The notes: generated by a model from the sequence alone, not told the origin. A DNA stretch of 64,000 nucleotides from JAPLDA01 sp043787975 (GCA_043787975.1 JAYVUK010000071.1:62001-126000), one strand, 5' to 3'; shown: positions 1 through 8,151, counted from the stretch's first letter. Numbers and translations: made by a program.

Positions 1-882
1 AACCGTTGACAATGTTTGCTTGACAATGTTTGCTTTCACCAGCAACAAGCCACATTCACTCACTAAATATTTTCCCGGTTCAAACCACAACTCCAGTTCG
101 CGACCGTATTGCTTGCAAAATTCGTTGAAGCGGGAAGTAAAATCTTTTCCCAATTCTTCAATGTCTGTTTCAGAATCCTCTTCTTTATATTTCACTTTAA
201 AGCCGCTGCCGAAATCAATAAATTTTAAATCGGGGAAGTTCATTGCTTCTTCAAACATGAGCTCGGCTACTCTTAGAAAAACAGATGAGTCCAGGATTTC
301 AGAACCCGTATGAATGTGAAGCCCTTCTACTTTGACGTTATAGGTTTTGATGACGCGTTCCACATGACGAAGCTGGTAAATTGAAATACCAAATTTCGAA
401 TCAATGTGACCGGTCTGGATGTGTTGATTGCCTCCCGCCTCCACATGTGGGTTCAGGCGAATGCAGCATGGAACGTTGTTTCCATATTCATGACCGAAAT
501 GTTCGAGTAGCGCAATGTTATCAATGTTGATGACAATATTTTTTTCTACTCCCTGTTTGATTTCATCAAATGAAACACCGTTTGGAGTAAATAAAATTTC
601 GGAGGGAGAAAATCCTGCTTTTAATCCGAGCTGAACTTCCTCGATGGAAACAGCATCCAATCCGGAACCAAGTTTTTTCAGCAACTTCAGAACGGATTGA
701 TTCGATAAGGCTTTACAGGCATATTTAATTTTCAAATTAACTCCTGAAAAAGCAGTTGTAATTTTTTTGTACTGATGCGAGATGGTTGCCGCATCATACA
801 CATAAAGCGGTGTGCCGAATTGATTGCATACATCAACCAAATTAACTCCACCAACCTGGTAACGGGAATCCTTCAGAATCAT
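1..882 (-). CDS. lysA: Diaminopimelate decarboxylase, 3' end cut by window edge
   Basis: PLP-dependent fold-III decarboxylase that makes L-lysine from meso-diaminopimelate in the cytosol. The first 294 codons are present; the C-terminal third lies outside the window. Visible family marks are GTPLYVYD near residue 23, the PLP-lysine motif YACKALSN (Lys57), EGLHIHTGS for phosphate binding, and EPGKYLVSECG. The ATG at 882-880 gives the usual N-terminus. It lies downstream of the SUF operon on the same strand after an 80-base gap, so read-through is possible. A 14-base unit is tandemly repeated inside the gene at 8-35 without disturbing the frame. Identification is firm; only the C-terminus is unseen. 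Confidence 0.95.
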   Translation of the reverse strand, partial: MILKDSRYQVGGVNLVDVCNQFGTPLYVYDAATISHQYKKITTAFSGVNLKIKYACKALSNQSVLKLLKKLGSGLDAVSIEEVQLGLKAGFSPSEILFTPNGVSFDEIKQGVEKNIVINIDNIALLEHFGHEYGNNVPCCIRLNPHVEAGGNQHIQTGHIDSKFGISIYQLRHVERVIKTYNVKVEGLHIHTGSEILDSSVFLRVAELMFEEAMNFPDLKFIDFGSGFKVKYKEEDSETDIEELGKDFTSRFNEFCKQYGRELELWFEPGKYLVSECGLLLVKANIVKQTLSTV

Positions 883-962
883 GAGCTAAAAATAAAAACA
901 GATCAGCTTGAAAAAACGGGTTACCTAAAAAAGTTATAAAGAAAAATCAAAAAAGGAATGCT

Positions 963-1472
963 TCAGCTTTTCTTTTTATAGACTGGAACGGTTGAACACG
1001 GTTCACCATACATGATGCTCTTTACCACAGGTTGGAGCAAAGCCGTTATTTCGACGTATGCAGAAGCCGGCACTGACACTTTACTGCAACCTTTTATCAC
1101 CACGCGCTGGTTCCGATAATTTTCAGGATTGATTTTTGAAATCTGTTCATGAAAAATCTCTTCCTCTAACTTTTTCAAATCACCAAAAACAATTTTTTTT
1201 GCAACCGGTTCAAGCATGGTAACGACCAGCATAAAAGCCCAGGTCGGGACAATGGCATCGGCTGTGCAAGTGAGAGCGACAAATTTATTTTGATACTGAG
1301 ACCAGTCATGATTTTTCAAGTGCTCTCGAAAATCTTTTTCTTTCAGAATAATTTCTTCAAACAGCCAGCTCTTCAGATCGAACAGAACCCGTTCACCGGG
1401 AACAAATAATTCCTCGGGATCGAATTGTACTAAACCACTCTCAGTAACTTTATTTTCTATTTTATCTTCCAT
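963..1472 (-). CDS. DUF2480 family protein
   Basis: A 169-residue soluble protein matching the Bacteroidota DUF2480 family, whose function is unknown to me. Recognisable features are the acidic N-terminus, the central RVLFDLKSWLFEEIILKEKDF block and the C-terminal VVKSIMYGEPCSTVPVYKK tail. In this phylum the family is typically the last gene of SUF iron-sulfur operons, which is its position here, 37 bases after the sufT-like gene. The context suggests a role in cluster assembly or delivery, but that is inference. There is no signal peptide or membrane segment. Two cysteines lie in the second half (KGCSKVS and GEPCST) and could be examined as ligands. Confidence 0.85.
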   Translation of the reverse strand: MEDKIENKVTESGLVQFDPEELFVPGERVLFDLKSWLFEEIILKEKDFREHLKNHDWSQYQNKFVALTCTADAIVPTWAFMLVVTMLEPVAKKIVFGDLKKLEEEIFHEQISKINPENYRNQRVVIKGCSKVSVPASAYVEITALLQPVVKSIMYGEPCSTVPVYKKKS

Positions 1473-1509
1473 CTGTCTCCGAACTAAGAACTACTAACTT
1501 TGAACTATT

Positions 1510-1836
1510 TCACCACATTCCCAATTCCAATTTCGCTTCTTCACTCATCATATCCTTTTCCCAAGGCGGATCAAATGTGATTTCGACTTTTGCATTGTTC
1601 ACATCGGGAAGAGTTTTAATTTTTTGTTCCACCTCAACGGGCAATGTTTCAGCCACCGGACAAGCAGGCGATGTTAAGGTCATCTTCACAAATACATCGT
1701 TGCCCGGATCAATCCGTACTTCGTAAATCAAGCCAAGCTCATAAATGTTCACAGGAATCTCCGGATCGTAGCATGTTTTCAGTACGTCCTTTACCCGATC
1801 CTCAAGTGGTCTTATGTCAATTATTTCTTCCGTCAT
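1510..1836 (-). CDS. sufT: SufT-like MIP18/DUF59 iron-sulfur assembly protein
   Basis: A 108-residue MIP18-family (DUF59) protein of the type that helps mature iron-sulfur proteins. The family signature is visible as YDPEIPVNIYELGLIYEV in the N-terminal half, followed by MTLTSPACPVAETLP with the conserved cysteine, and a C-terminal FDPPWEKDMMSEEAK block. Length matches stand-alone SufT/PaaD-like proteins. It sits between sufE and the DUF2480 gene in the SUF operon, which supports a carrier or maturation role. The ATG at 1836 is 52 bases past the sufE stop, and that gap contains a word-type hairpin. Confidence in the family is high; the exact client proteins are unknown. Confidence 0.9.
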   Translation of the reverse strand: MTEEIIDIRPLEDRVKDVLKTCYDPEIPVNIYELGLIYEVRIDPGNDVFVKMTLTSPACPVAETLPVEVEQKIKTLPDVNNAKVEITFDPPWEKDMMSEEAKLELGMW

Positions 1837-1855
1837 CTAAACAACTAATTAAAAA

Positions 1856-1900
1856 GTTAGCAATTAGCAGTTTGCAATTTGCAAATTGCTAACTGCTAAC
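1856..1900. repeat. Hairpin of GTTAGCA-type words at the sufE/sufT junction
   Basis: Two 22-base arms (1856-1877 and 1879-1900) match as inverted repeats at 20 of 22 positions. Each arm is itself built from near-repeats of the word GTTAGCA. The right arm encodes the last residues and stop codon of sufE, so the hairpin overlaps coding sequence. It may modulate transcript stability or partial termination between sufE and sufT. Confidence 0.75.
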
Positions 1901-2317
1901 TTTATTTTGAAATGCCAACGCGTAAAGTTTCATTTGCTTAATCATACTTGCCAAACCGTTTGCTCTTGTTACAGCAACATGTTGACGCAATCCGATTTGA
2001 TCGATGAAACCAAGTTCTGTACTTACAATGTCTTCCGGCTTTTGTCCGCTGAGCACCCGAATGAGTAATGCAATTTCTCCTTTTACAAATGTTGAATCGC
2101 TGTCGGCTTCAAAAAAGATTCGCCCGTCTTTTTCATAGCTGTTCAACCAAACACTGCTTTGGCAACCTTTAATTTTGTTTTCTTCCAGTTTATATTTTTC
2201 ACTCAACACCGGAAGTTTTTGCCCGAGTTCAATGATATACTGATACTTATCCGCCCAATTATCAAAGAGTTCGAACTCTTCAACAATTTCATTTTCTATT
2301 TCTGCAATTGATTCCAT
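1889..2317 (-). CDS. sufE: Sulfur acceptor SufE
   Basis: Accepts persulfide sulfur from the SufS cysteine desulfurase and passes it to the SufBCD scaffold. The protein has 142 residues, normal for SufE. The acceptor loop KIKGCQSSVW carries the active cysteine, Cys52, and the family's EIVEEFELFDNWADKYQYII N-terminal helix and the SGQKPEDI block are present. It lies directly after sufS with 50 bases between them. The extreme C-terminus (about NKVSS) and stop codon are encoded by the arm of an intergenic hairpin, so the native end may have been altered slightly. Identification is secure. Confidence 0.95.
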   Translation of the reverse strand: MESIAEIENEIVEEFELFDNWADKYQYIIELGQKLPVLSEKYKLEENKIKGCQSSVWLNSYEKDGRIFFEADSDSTFVKGEIALLIRVLSGQKPEDIVSTELGFIDQIGLRQHVAVTRANGLASMIKQMKLYALAFQNKVSS

Positions 2318-2367
2318 CTTCTTTGGTTTCCCACGACTGAAGTCGTGGGCTAAGGTCGTAGGGCTAT

Positions 2368-3660
2368 TTATTTTTTTAATAATGTGATTGCCTTTTTAAT
2401 TCCTTCAATCATCACATCGATTTCTTCTTTCGTATTGTAAAACATAAACGATGCGCGAATCGTTCCCGGAATGTTAAATCGTTTCATAACCGGTTCGGTG
2501 CAATGATGCCCTGTACGGACAGCGATACCAAGTGTGTCGAGATACATTCCTGCATCGAGTGCATTTACGCCATCAATAACAAAGGAAACAATACTTGTCT
2601 TATTTCTTGAGGTGCCGATTAGTCTGACGCCTTCGATCTCGTTTAATTTTTGCGAAGCATACAACATCAGTTCATGTTCGTATTCAGAAATGGTTTTTCT
2701 GTTGAGTGATTGGATATAATCAACAGCTGCTCCCAATGCAATGACATCGGCAACATTCGGAGTTCCTGCTTCAAACTTAAAAGGCACTTCGTTGTAAGTT
2801 GTTTTCTCAAAACTTACGGAGTGAATCATTTCTCCGCCACCCTGGTAAGGCGGCATGTCTTCGAGAAGATTTAGTTTTCCGTACAGGCAACCAACGCCGG
2901 TTGGTCCAAACATTTTATGTCCGGAGAAAGCAAAGAAATCACAATCCAAATCCTGAACGTCAATTTGAGTGTGCGCGATCGATTGCGCCCCGTCAATCAT
3001 GACCGGAATATATGCCTCACCACGACCCTCTCCAAAGGAAAGGGAGTGTTGTCGGGTGAGTTGAATAATTTCTTTTACGAGATTTATTGTTCCCAACGAG
3101 TTTGAAGTGTGAACAAGAGAGACAAATTTTGTTTTCGGGGAAAGCAGTTTCTCAAATTCTTCCAATATCAATTCTCCTGAATCATTGATCGGAATTACTT
3201 TTAGCAGAGCTTTCTTTTCTTCACAAAGCATTTGCCACGGAACGATGTTGCTGTGGTGCTCCATCGCTGAAACAATAATTTCATCTCCTTCGGAAATATT
3301 TTTTCTTCCGTAGGTAGAAGCAACCAGGTTGATGGACTCTGTAGTCCCCCTCGTAAAAATAATTTCCTGCTCAACTCTTGAACCAATGAACTCATGAACT
3401 TTTTTTCTTACATCGTCATACGCCTGTGACGCTTGCTGACTCAACGCATGAACTCCACGATGGATGTTGGCATTGTATTCAGAATAATATTTTACCAAAG
3501 CATCAATAACAACCTGTGGTTTCTGTGATGTGGCGGCATTGTCAAAATAGATCAGAGGCTTTCCGTATACCGATTGCGAAAGAATAGGAAAATCCTTCCT
3601 TGCTTTTTGAACATCAAATTCAGAAACAGGATTCATTAATATCGATTCTACAATTTTCAT
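2368..3660 (-). CDS. sufS: Cysteine desulfurase SufS
   Basis: PLP-dependent group II cysteine desulfurase that releases sulfur from cysteine for SUF assembly. Of 430 residues, the visible marks are YFDNAATSQKP near the N-terminus, SAMEHHSNIVPW, MIDGAQSIAH, the PLP-lysine motif FSGHKMFGPTG and the active-site motif RTGHHCTEP near the C-terminus. Its ATG overlaps the sufD stop (ATGA at 3657-3660), indicating translational coupling; an internal ATG eight codons later (MNPVSEFD) is an alternative start. An oddity is an extra stretch SLSFGEGRGEAY just before the conserved IPVMIDGAQS, encoded by a palindromic repeat inserted in frame. The insertion lies on a surface-like loop, and all catalytic motifs remain. 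Confidence 0.96.
   Translation of the reverse strand: MKIVESILMNPVSEFDVQKARKDFPILSQSVYGKPLIYFDNAATSQKPQVVIDALVKYYSEYNANIHRGVHALSQQASQAYDDVRKKVHEFIGSRVEQEIIFTRGTTESINLVASTYGRKNISEGDEIIVSAMEHHSNIVPWQMLCEEKKALLKVIPINDSGELILEEFEKLLSPKTKFVSLVHTSNSLGTINLVKEIIQLTRQHSLSFGEGRGEAYIPVMIDGAQSIAHTQIDVQDLDCDFFAFSGHKMFGPTGVGCLYGKLNLLEDMPPYQGGGEMIHSVSFEKTTYNEVPFKFEAGTPNVADVIALGAAVDYIQSLNRKTISEYEHELMLYASQKLNEIEGVRLIGTSRNKTSIVSFVIDGVNALDAGMYLDTLGIAVRTGHHCTEPVMKRFNIPGTIRASFMFYNTKEEIDVMIEGIKKAITLLKK
3015..3060 (-). repeat. Palindromic repeat inserted in frame in sufS
   Basis: The outer arms, read on the minus strand as CTCACC-CGAC and GTCGTGGTGAG, are near-perfect inverted repeats. An inner pair, CTCCC and GGGAG-like, surrounds a TTTCCTTTGG centre. 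The element replaces or extends the loop before IPVMIDGAQS in SufS. I recall similar CTCTCCTTTGGAGAGGG-type repeats as frequent intergenic palindromes in Bacteroidota; here one is translated as SLSFGEGRGE. Confidence 0.7.
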
Positions 3661-4943
3661 TTGCCGGCTTCTTTCAGCTTCGATTCAACCAATGAGGAAA
3701 TATACTCGCGAAAAGAATCAATGGAAATGTTATTCAGGATATCGTTTGCAAACGCAACGTTGAGTAACGCTTTGGCATTCTCTTCACCGATGCCTCTTGA
3801 ACGCAAATAAAATACAGCATCTTCATCCATTTGCCCGGTGGTAGCGCCGTGAGAACATTTTACATCATCAGCAAAAATTTCCAATTGTGGTTTTGCATTA
3901 ATGACGGCGTCATTACTCAATAAAATATTTTTGTTGGATTGGTAAGCCAATGTTTTCTGCGCATCTTTCTCGACAACTATTTTCCCGTTAAAAACTCCGT
4001 TTGCCTTTCCTCCGATGATTCCTTTGTAAAGTTGGTTGCTGTTACAATTTGGTTTCGCGTGGTATACGGCTGTGTGATTATCTGTCAGCTGTGAATCATC
4101 GGCTAAATACAAACCGTGCATATAATTCTCAGCGTTGGAACCGTCCAACTTGATGTGCAGTTTGTTTTTTAAAATGCTGTTGCCAAGAGCAACGGTATTG
4201 ATGTTGAATCTTGAATTCGCAGATTGGTAAACGTGTGTTCCGCAGATTTGAAAAGACTTTTTGTTTTCATTTTGCAACAGGTCGAATTCAACGGCAGCAT
4301 TTTCATCAGCAAAAATTTCATTGATCACATTGACAAATGTTTCGGAAGAATTATCTTTTGAAATGTAGATGGTTGAAATTTTTGCAGAAGAATTTTTTTC
4401 AGCGATCACAAGCAAACGATTGTGAGAAATAATGGCTTGCTCTGTTGATGACGAAATATGAACGATGTAAATATTCTTTTCAATTCTTGCTTTTGGATGG
4501 ATGTGAATGAACAATCCATCATTTGCAAAAGCAGTGTTCAGTGCCGCGAATGCATCTGCCTGAACATCGGCATAGAGGTTGAAATGTTTTTGAACGACCG
4601 AATCATTTTTTGAATCACGCAGACTTTTAATTTCAACTCCTGCAGGAAGAGCTTTAATTTCAGAAGCATCCTTATTCCATCTTCCGTTTTCAATCACTAC
4701 AACAATTGAATTTTTTACAAAAGGAAACTGCTGCAGAATTTCTTCTTTTGAATTTTTTGTTTCAGGAACTGAAAAAGAAAAATTCCTAGAAGCAATCGGA
4801 GCGATGTTGGTATACTTCCATTCTTCATTTTTTGAAGTAGGAAATCCCAACCGATAGAAATGCTCCATGGCTTTTTCCTGCAATGCAGGAAATTCCTTTT
4901 GAATTGTTTTATATTTTTCTAAATATTCAGTCACAGACTCCAC
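3657..4943 (-). CDS. sufD: Fe-S scaffold component SufD
   Basis: Scaffold subunit that pairs with SufB and SufC to build iron-sulfur clusters. It is 428 residues, normal for SufD. Visible features are the N-terminal FYRLGFPTSKNEEWKYTNIAP motif, a long beta-helix core, and the C-terminal block DVKCSHGATTGQMDEDAVFYLRSRG with its conserved cysteine and histidine, followed by the helical tail. It lies between sufC and sufS; the sufS start overlaps its stop. The 26-base gap to sufC contains the 9-base word CCATTGAAC twice (4959-4967 and, inside sufC, 4975-4983). Identification is firm. Confidence 0.96.
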   Translation of the reverse strand: MESVTEYLEKYKTIQKEFPALQEKAMEHFYRLGFPTSKNEEWKYTNIAPIASRNFSFSVPETKNSKEEILQQFPFVKNSIVVVIENGRWNKDASEIKALPAGVEIKSLRDSKNDSVVQKHFNLYADVQADAFAALNTAFANDGLFIHIHPKARIEKNIYIVHISSSTEQAIISHNRLLVIAEKNSSAKISTIYISKDNSSETFVNVINEIFADENAAVEFDLLQNENKKSFQICGTHVYQSANSRFNINTVALGNSILKNKLHIKLDGSNAENYMHGLYLADDSQLTDNHTAVYHAKPNCNSNQLYKGIIGGKANGVFNGKIVVEKDAQKTLAYQSNKNILLSNDAVINAKPQLEIFADDVKCSHGATTGQMDEDAVFYLRSRGIGEENAKALLNVAFANDILNNISIDSFREYISSLVESKLKEAGK

Positions 4944-4969
4944 AGATTTTTTAATGTTCCATTGAACGA

Positions 4970-5722
4970 TTAAACCATTGAACCTTCTTTAATCCAATCG
5001 TATCCTTTTTCTTCCAACTCCAATGCAAGTTCTTTCGTTCCGCTTTTTACAATCTTTCCATTGTATAATACGTGAACAAAATCAGGAACGATGTAATCCA
5101 ACAAACGCTGGTAATGTGTGATGACAATGAACGAGCGCTCCTTGTTTCGCAACGCATTCACACCGTTTGCAACAATTCGTAGTGCATCGATATCAAGTCC
5201 TGAGTCGGTTTCATCCAATACGCAGAGCTTCGGTTCCAGCATTGCCATCTGGAAAATTTCATTTCTCTTTTTTTCTCCTCCGCTGAATCCTTCATTCACG
5301 CTGCGCTGCGTCATGGCTTTGTTCATTTCAACTAACTGCATTTTTTCTTTCATCAGTTTGAGGAAGTCTTTTGAGTCGAGTGGTTCCAATCCTTTTGATT
5401 TGCGCACCTCGTTCAATGCAGTCTTCAGGAAATTTGCATTGCTCACTCCCGGAATTTCTATTGGATACTGAAAAGCAAGAAACAATCCTTTTCGCGCCCT
5501 GTCTTCCGGCGACATGTCCTGGATGTTTTCTCCGTCAAATAAAATTTCTCCATCCGTTACATCAAACACATCTCTTCCTGAAAGAACAGAAGCCAGCGTG
5601 CTTTTTCCCGATCCGTTCGGACCCATAATGGCATGCACTTCTCCGTCTTTCACTTCAAGATCAATTCCGTTGAGAATTTGCTTGTCGGCTACTTTCGCTT
5701 TTAAATTTTTAATTCGTAACAT
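4970..5722 (-). CDS. sufC: Fe-S assembly ATPase SufC
   Basis: ABC-type ATPase of the SufBCD complex, 250 residues with no membrane segment. The Walker A motif is GPNGSGKST near residue 35, the ABC signature is SGGEKKRNE, and Walker B is CVLDETDSGLDID, where SufC keeps a typical Glu-Thr-Asp. The C-terminal VITHYQRLLDYI holds the switch histidine. It follows the four-helix-bundle gene and precedes sufD. Its ATG sits two bases from the left arm of the inverted repeat that flanks that inserted gene, so its ribosome-binding region is supplied by the repeat arm. Identification is firm. Confidence 0.97.
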   Translation of the reverse strand: MLRIKNLKAKVADKQILNGIDLEVKDGEVHAIMGPNGSGKSTLASVLSGRDVFDVTDGEILFDGENIQDMSPEDRARKGLFLAFQYPIEIPGVSNANFLKTALNEVRKSKGLEPLDSKDFLKLMKEKMQLVEMNKAMTQRSVNEGFSGGEKKRNEIFQMAMLEPKLCVLDETDSGLDIDALRIVANGVNALRNKERSFIVITHYQRLLDYIVPDFVHVLYNGKIVKSGTKELALELEEKGYDWIKEGSMV

Positions 5723-5723
5723 T

Positions 5724-6174
5724 AAAGTTTAATAGTTTATGAGTTTAATGGTTGCGCTTTGAATTTAGTTCCCCGCAATTCGGAAGTTCTTAAATAGTCA
5801 GCAAGCCCATTGATAATCCTCTGTGTTTCTTCTGTTAAGTCAAATAAATTTTTGAAATCGATTTCAGAAATATATTCAATATCCAAAGCAACAAATAAAT
5901 GGGATTGAAGTTCACACAGTGAAGCTTCAGAAATTGAAATAAACTGAAGAAATTCTTTGTTCCCTTTTCTCCCAAAACCTTCGGCAAGATTCGCCATAAT
6001 TGAAATACTTGCTCGTCTCGTTTGGTCAACTAATGCAAAATCTTTTTTAAAAATCTCAGAACGGGTGGCGATATATACAGTTTTATTCAGCATGCGCGCT
6101 TTCTTCCATGCTTCCAAATCATAAAATCGCTTAATCGTTGCCATTACTTTTAAACTTTTAAACTATTGAACTTT
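5724..6174. mobile_element. Hairpin element carrying a four-helix-bundle gene between sufB and sufC
   Basis: A 28-base left arm (5724-5751) and a 28-base right arm (6147-6174) are inverted repeats identical at 23 of 28 positions, with the core AATAGTTTA shared exactly. Between them is a single gene of the four-helix-bundle family, whose stop codon lies in the left arm. The element fills the whole gap: the right arm abuts the sufB stop codon and the left arm starts two bases from the sufC start codon. No transposase is encoded. Calling it mobile is inference from the arms, the position and the family. Confidence 0.55.
5737..6144 (-). CDS. Four-helix-bundle protein (23S rRNA intervening-sequence type)
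   Basis: A 135-residue protein of the four-helix-bundle family first known from ORFs in 23S rRNA intervening sequences. Recognisable blocks are FYDLEAWKKAR near the N-terminus, DQTRRASISIMANLAEGFGRKG in the middle, FLQFISISEASLCELQSHL, and a C-terminal RIINGLADYLR helix. The biochemical role of the family is not established as far as I know. It has no link to iron-sulfur metabolism, yet it sits between sufB and sufC on the same strand, with its stop codon inside one inverted repeat arm and its ATG next to the other. That arrangement resembles an intervening-sequence cassette placed in a protein operon rather than a native SUF gene. Confidence 0.9.
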   Translation of the reverse strand: MATIKRFYDLEAWKKARMLNKTVYIATRSEIFKKDFALVDQTRRASISIMANLAEGFGRKGNKEFLQFISISEASLCELQSHLFVALDIEYISEIDFKNLFDLTEETQRIINGLADYLRTSELRGTKFKAQPLNS

Positions 6175-7626
6175 TTATCCAACAGAACCTTCCAATGAAA
6201 TAGCAAGTAACTTCTGCGCCTCCACGGCAAACTCCATCGGTAATTGATTAAAAACTTCCTTGCAGTATCCGTTTACAATCAATCCCACAGCATCTTCTGT
6301 AGAAATGCCTCGCTGGTTGCAATAGAAAATTTGATCTTCCCCTACCTTACTCGTTGTCGCTTCGTGTTCAACTTTTGCACTTTTGTTATGCACTTCGAGA
6401 TATGGAAATGTATGAGCGCCACATTTATCTCCGAGTAACAATGAATCGCACTGGGAAAAATTACGTGCGTTCTCGGCGTTTCGGTTGATCTTCACCAGTC
6501 CGCGGTAACTGTTATTGCTTTTTCCTCCGCTGATTCCTTTTGAGATGATGGTGCTGCGTGTATTTTTTCCGAGGTGAATCATCTTCGTTCCGGTGTCGGC
6601 CTGTTGCATGTTATTCGTAACTGCAACGGAATAAAATTCTCCGATGGAATTATTTCCTTTCAGTATTACGCTTGGATATTTCCATGTAATCGATGAGCCG
6701 GTTTCTACTTGTGTCCAGCTGATCTTTGAATTTTCTCCCGCACAAATTCCACGCTTTGTAACGAAATTGTAGATTCCGCCTTTTCCATTTTTATCTCCGG
6801 GATACCAGTTCTGCACCGTTGAATATTTCACCTGCGCATCTTTGTGAGAATAAATTTCTACCACGGCAGCATGCAACTGGTTTTCGTCACGCATTGGAGC
6901 CGTGCATCCTTCAAGGTAACTTACAAAACTTCCTTCATCAGCAATGATGAGTGTTCGCTCAAACTGACCGGTGCCTGCAGAATTGATTCTGAAATACGTT
7001 GATAGTTCCATCGGACAACGAACTCCTTTTGGAATGTAGCAAAATGAACCGTCACTGAACACAGCGCTGTTTAATGCTGCGTAAAAATTATCAGTCATGG
7101 GAACTACAGAACCTAAATATTTTTTTATCAATTCAGGATAATCGTGGACAGCTTCGCTGAACGAACAAAAAATAATTCCAAGTTTCGAAAGTTCTTCCCT
7201 GAATGTTGTCTTTACAGAAACGCTGTCAATAACTGCATCCACCGCAACTCCTGACAAACGTTTTTGTTCTTCCAAAGAAATTCCAAGCTTGTCGAAGGTT
7301 GCTTTTATTTCAGGATCGAGTTCATCTAATGAATTAAGTTGTGGTTTTGGTTTCGGTGCAGAATAATAAATGATATCCTGGAAATCAATTTTCGGATGAT
7401 GAATGTTGGCCCATGTTGGTTCTTCCTGGTTCAAAGATATCCAATGACGATATGCTTTCAATCGCCATTCCAGCATCCACTCAGGTTCTTTTTTCTTGAT
7501 CGAAATAAAACGCACGATGTCTTCACTCAAACCTTTCGGAGCATTGTCGCTTTCAATATCGCTGACAAATCCCCATTTGTAATCGGTTTGAGAAAGATCT
7601 TCTAATATTTTTAAATCGTCTGTCAT
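6175..7626 (-). CDS. sufB: Fe-S scaffold component SufB
   Basis: Main scaffold subunit of the SUF system, where clusters are assembled with SufC and SufD. I chose the ATG at 7626 (MTDDLKILEDLSQTDYKWGF), giving 483 residues as usual; an upstream in-frame ATG would add 25 residues with no family match and overlap sufA. Family marks include the KKEPEWMLEWRLKAYRHW N-terminus, SYLEGCTAPMRDENQLHAAV with its cysteine, and the C-terminal SKVGEDQIFYCNQRGI. It follows sufA by 44 bases. Its stop codon touches the right arm of the hairpin element, so the sufB-sufC junction has been separated by about 450 bases. Confidence 0.97.
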   Translation of the reverse strand: MTDDLKILEDLSQTDYKWGFVSDIESDNAPKGLSEDIVRFISIKKKEPEWMLEWRLKAYRHWISLNQEEPTWANIHHPKIDFQDIIYYSAPKPKPQLNSLDELDPEIKATFDKLGISLEEQKRLSGVAVDAVIDSVSVKTTFREELSKLGIIFCSFSEAVHDYPELIKKYLGSVVPMTDNFYAALNSAVFSDGSFCYIPKGVRCPMELSTYFRINSAGTGQFERTLIIADEGSFVSYLEGCTAPMRDENQLHAAVVEIYSHKDAQVKYSTVQNWYPGDKNGKGGIYNFVTKRGICAGENSKISWTQVETGSSITWKYPSVILKGNNSIGEFYSVAVTNNMQQADTGTKMIHLGKNTRSTIISKGISGGKSNNSYRGLVKINRNAENARNFSQCDSLLLGDKCGAHTFPYLEVHNKSAKVEHEATTSKVGEDQIFYCNQRGISTEDAVGLIVNGYCKEVFNQLPMEFAVEAQKLLAISLEGSVG

Positions 7627-7670
7627 CTTATTTGGACTAATTCTAAATTGAAGGTTAGGACAAAAAAAAT

Positions 7671-7997
7671 TTATACAGAGAAACTTTCTCCGCAACCGCA
7701 AGTTCTGCTTGCATTCGGGTTATGAAATGCAAACCCTTTTCCGTTTAATCCATCGGTGAAATCTAATTCTGTTCCTACCAAATAGAGAAAACTCTTCCGG
7801 TCGCAAACGATTTTCATCCCTTTATCTTCAAATACTTTATCTTCCGGTTTGATTACATTGTCGAATTCTAACTTGTAAGTCAATCCTGAGCAACCTCCGC
7901 CTTCCACGCCAACACGTATGAAAGCATCCACCGGTTTGTGCTCTTCTTGCATGATTGTCAGGGCTTTAGACTTCGCCCGTTCGGTCACTGTTATCAT
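7671..7997 (-). CDS. sufA: A-type iron-sulfur carrier SufA/IscA
   Basis: Small carrier that moves iron-sulfur clusters to client proteins, 108 residues. The three conserved cysteines are visible as GGCSGL and, at the C-terminus, SRTCGCGESFSV. I start it at the ATG at 7997 (MITVTERAK) because this matches family N-termini and lies 27 bases below a good promoter; a longer in-frame start at 8054 would begin upstream of that promoter. A purine-rich stretch, AAGGAAAAC, precedes the ATG. It is the first gene of the SUF operon. Confidence 0.95.
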   Translation of the reverse strand: MITVTERAKSKALTIMQEEHKPVDAFIRVGVEGGGCSGLTYKLEFDNVIKPEDKVFEDKGMKIVCDRKSFLYLVGTELDFTDGLNGKGFAFHNPNASRTCGCGESFSV

Positions 7998-8023
7998 TTG
8001 TTTTCCTTTCTTTTTAGAAGGTT

Positions 8024-8054
8024 CAAAGATACGAAAATGGAGCATGTAAGGCAA
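8024..8054 (-). promoter_or_regulatory. Bacteroidota-type promoter of the SUF operon
   Basis: On the minus strand the sequence reads TTG (8054-8052), then 20 bases, then TATCTTTG (8031-8024). This fits the Bacteroidota consensus of a -33 TTG box and a -7 TAnnTTTG box. It lies 27 bases upstream of the chosen sufA start. No obvious IscR-like operator is visible. Confidence 0.75.
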
Positions 8055-8068
8055 GCGAGGCTATTAAG

Positions 8069-8137
8069 TAGAGTCTCAGTTTGAAAAAGATTCCTCGCTT
8101 CGCTCGGAATCTAAATATAATTTAAACTGAGACACTA
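8069..8137. repeat. TAGTGTCTC palindromic element, copy 1 (short form)
   Basis: The ends TAGAGTCTCAGTTT and AAACTGAGACACTA are 14-base inverted repeats with one mismatch. The interior contains GATTCCTCGCTTCGCTC at 8089-8105, a word shared with two longer copies near 13091 and 63124. At 69 bp it is about half the length of the others, as if the middle had been lost. Confidence 0.7.
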
Positions 8138-8151
8138 ACCGTATAAATCAA

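Noticed and set aside
7627..7701. Longer sufB start at 7701
   Set aside because: It adds 25 residues unlike any SufB, overlaps sufA, and the internal ATG at 7626 gives the normal N-terminus.
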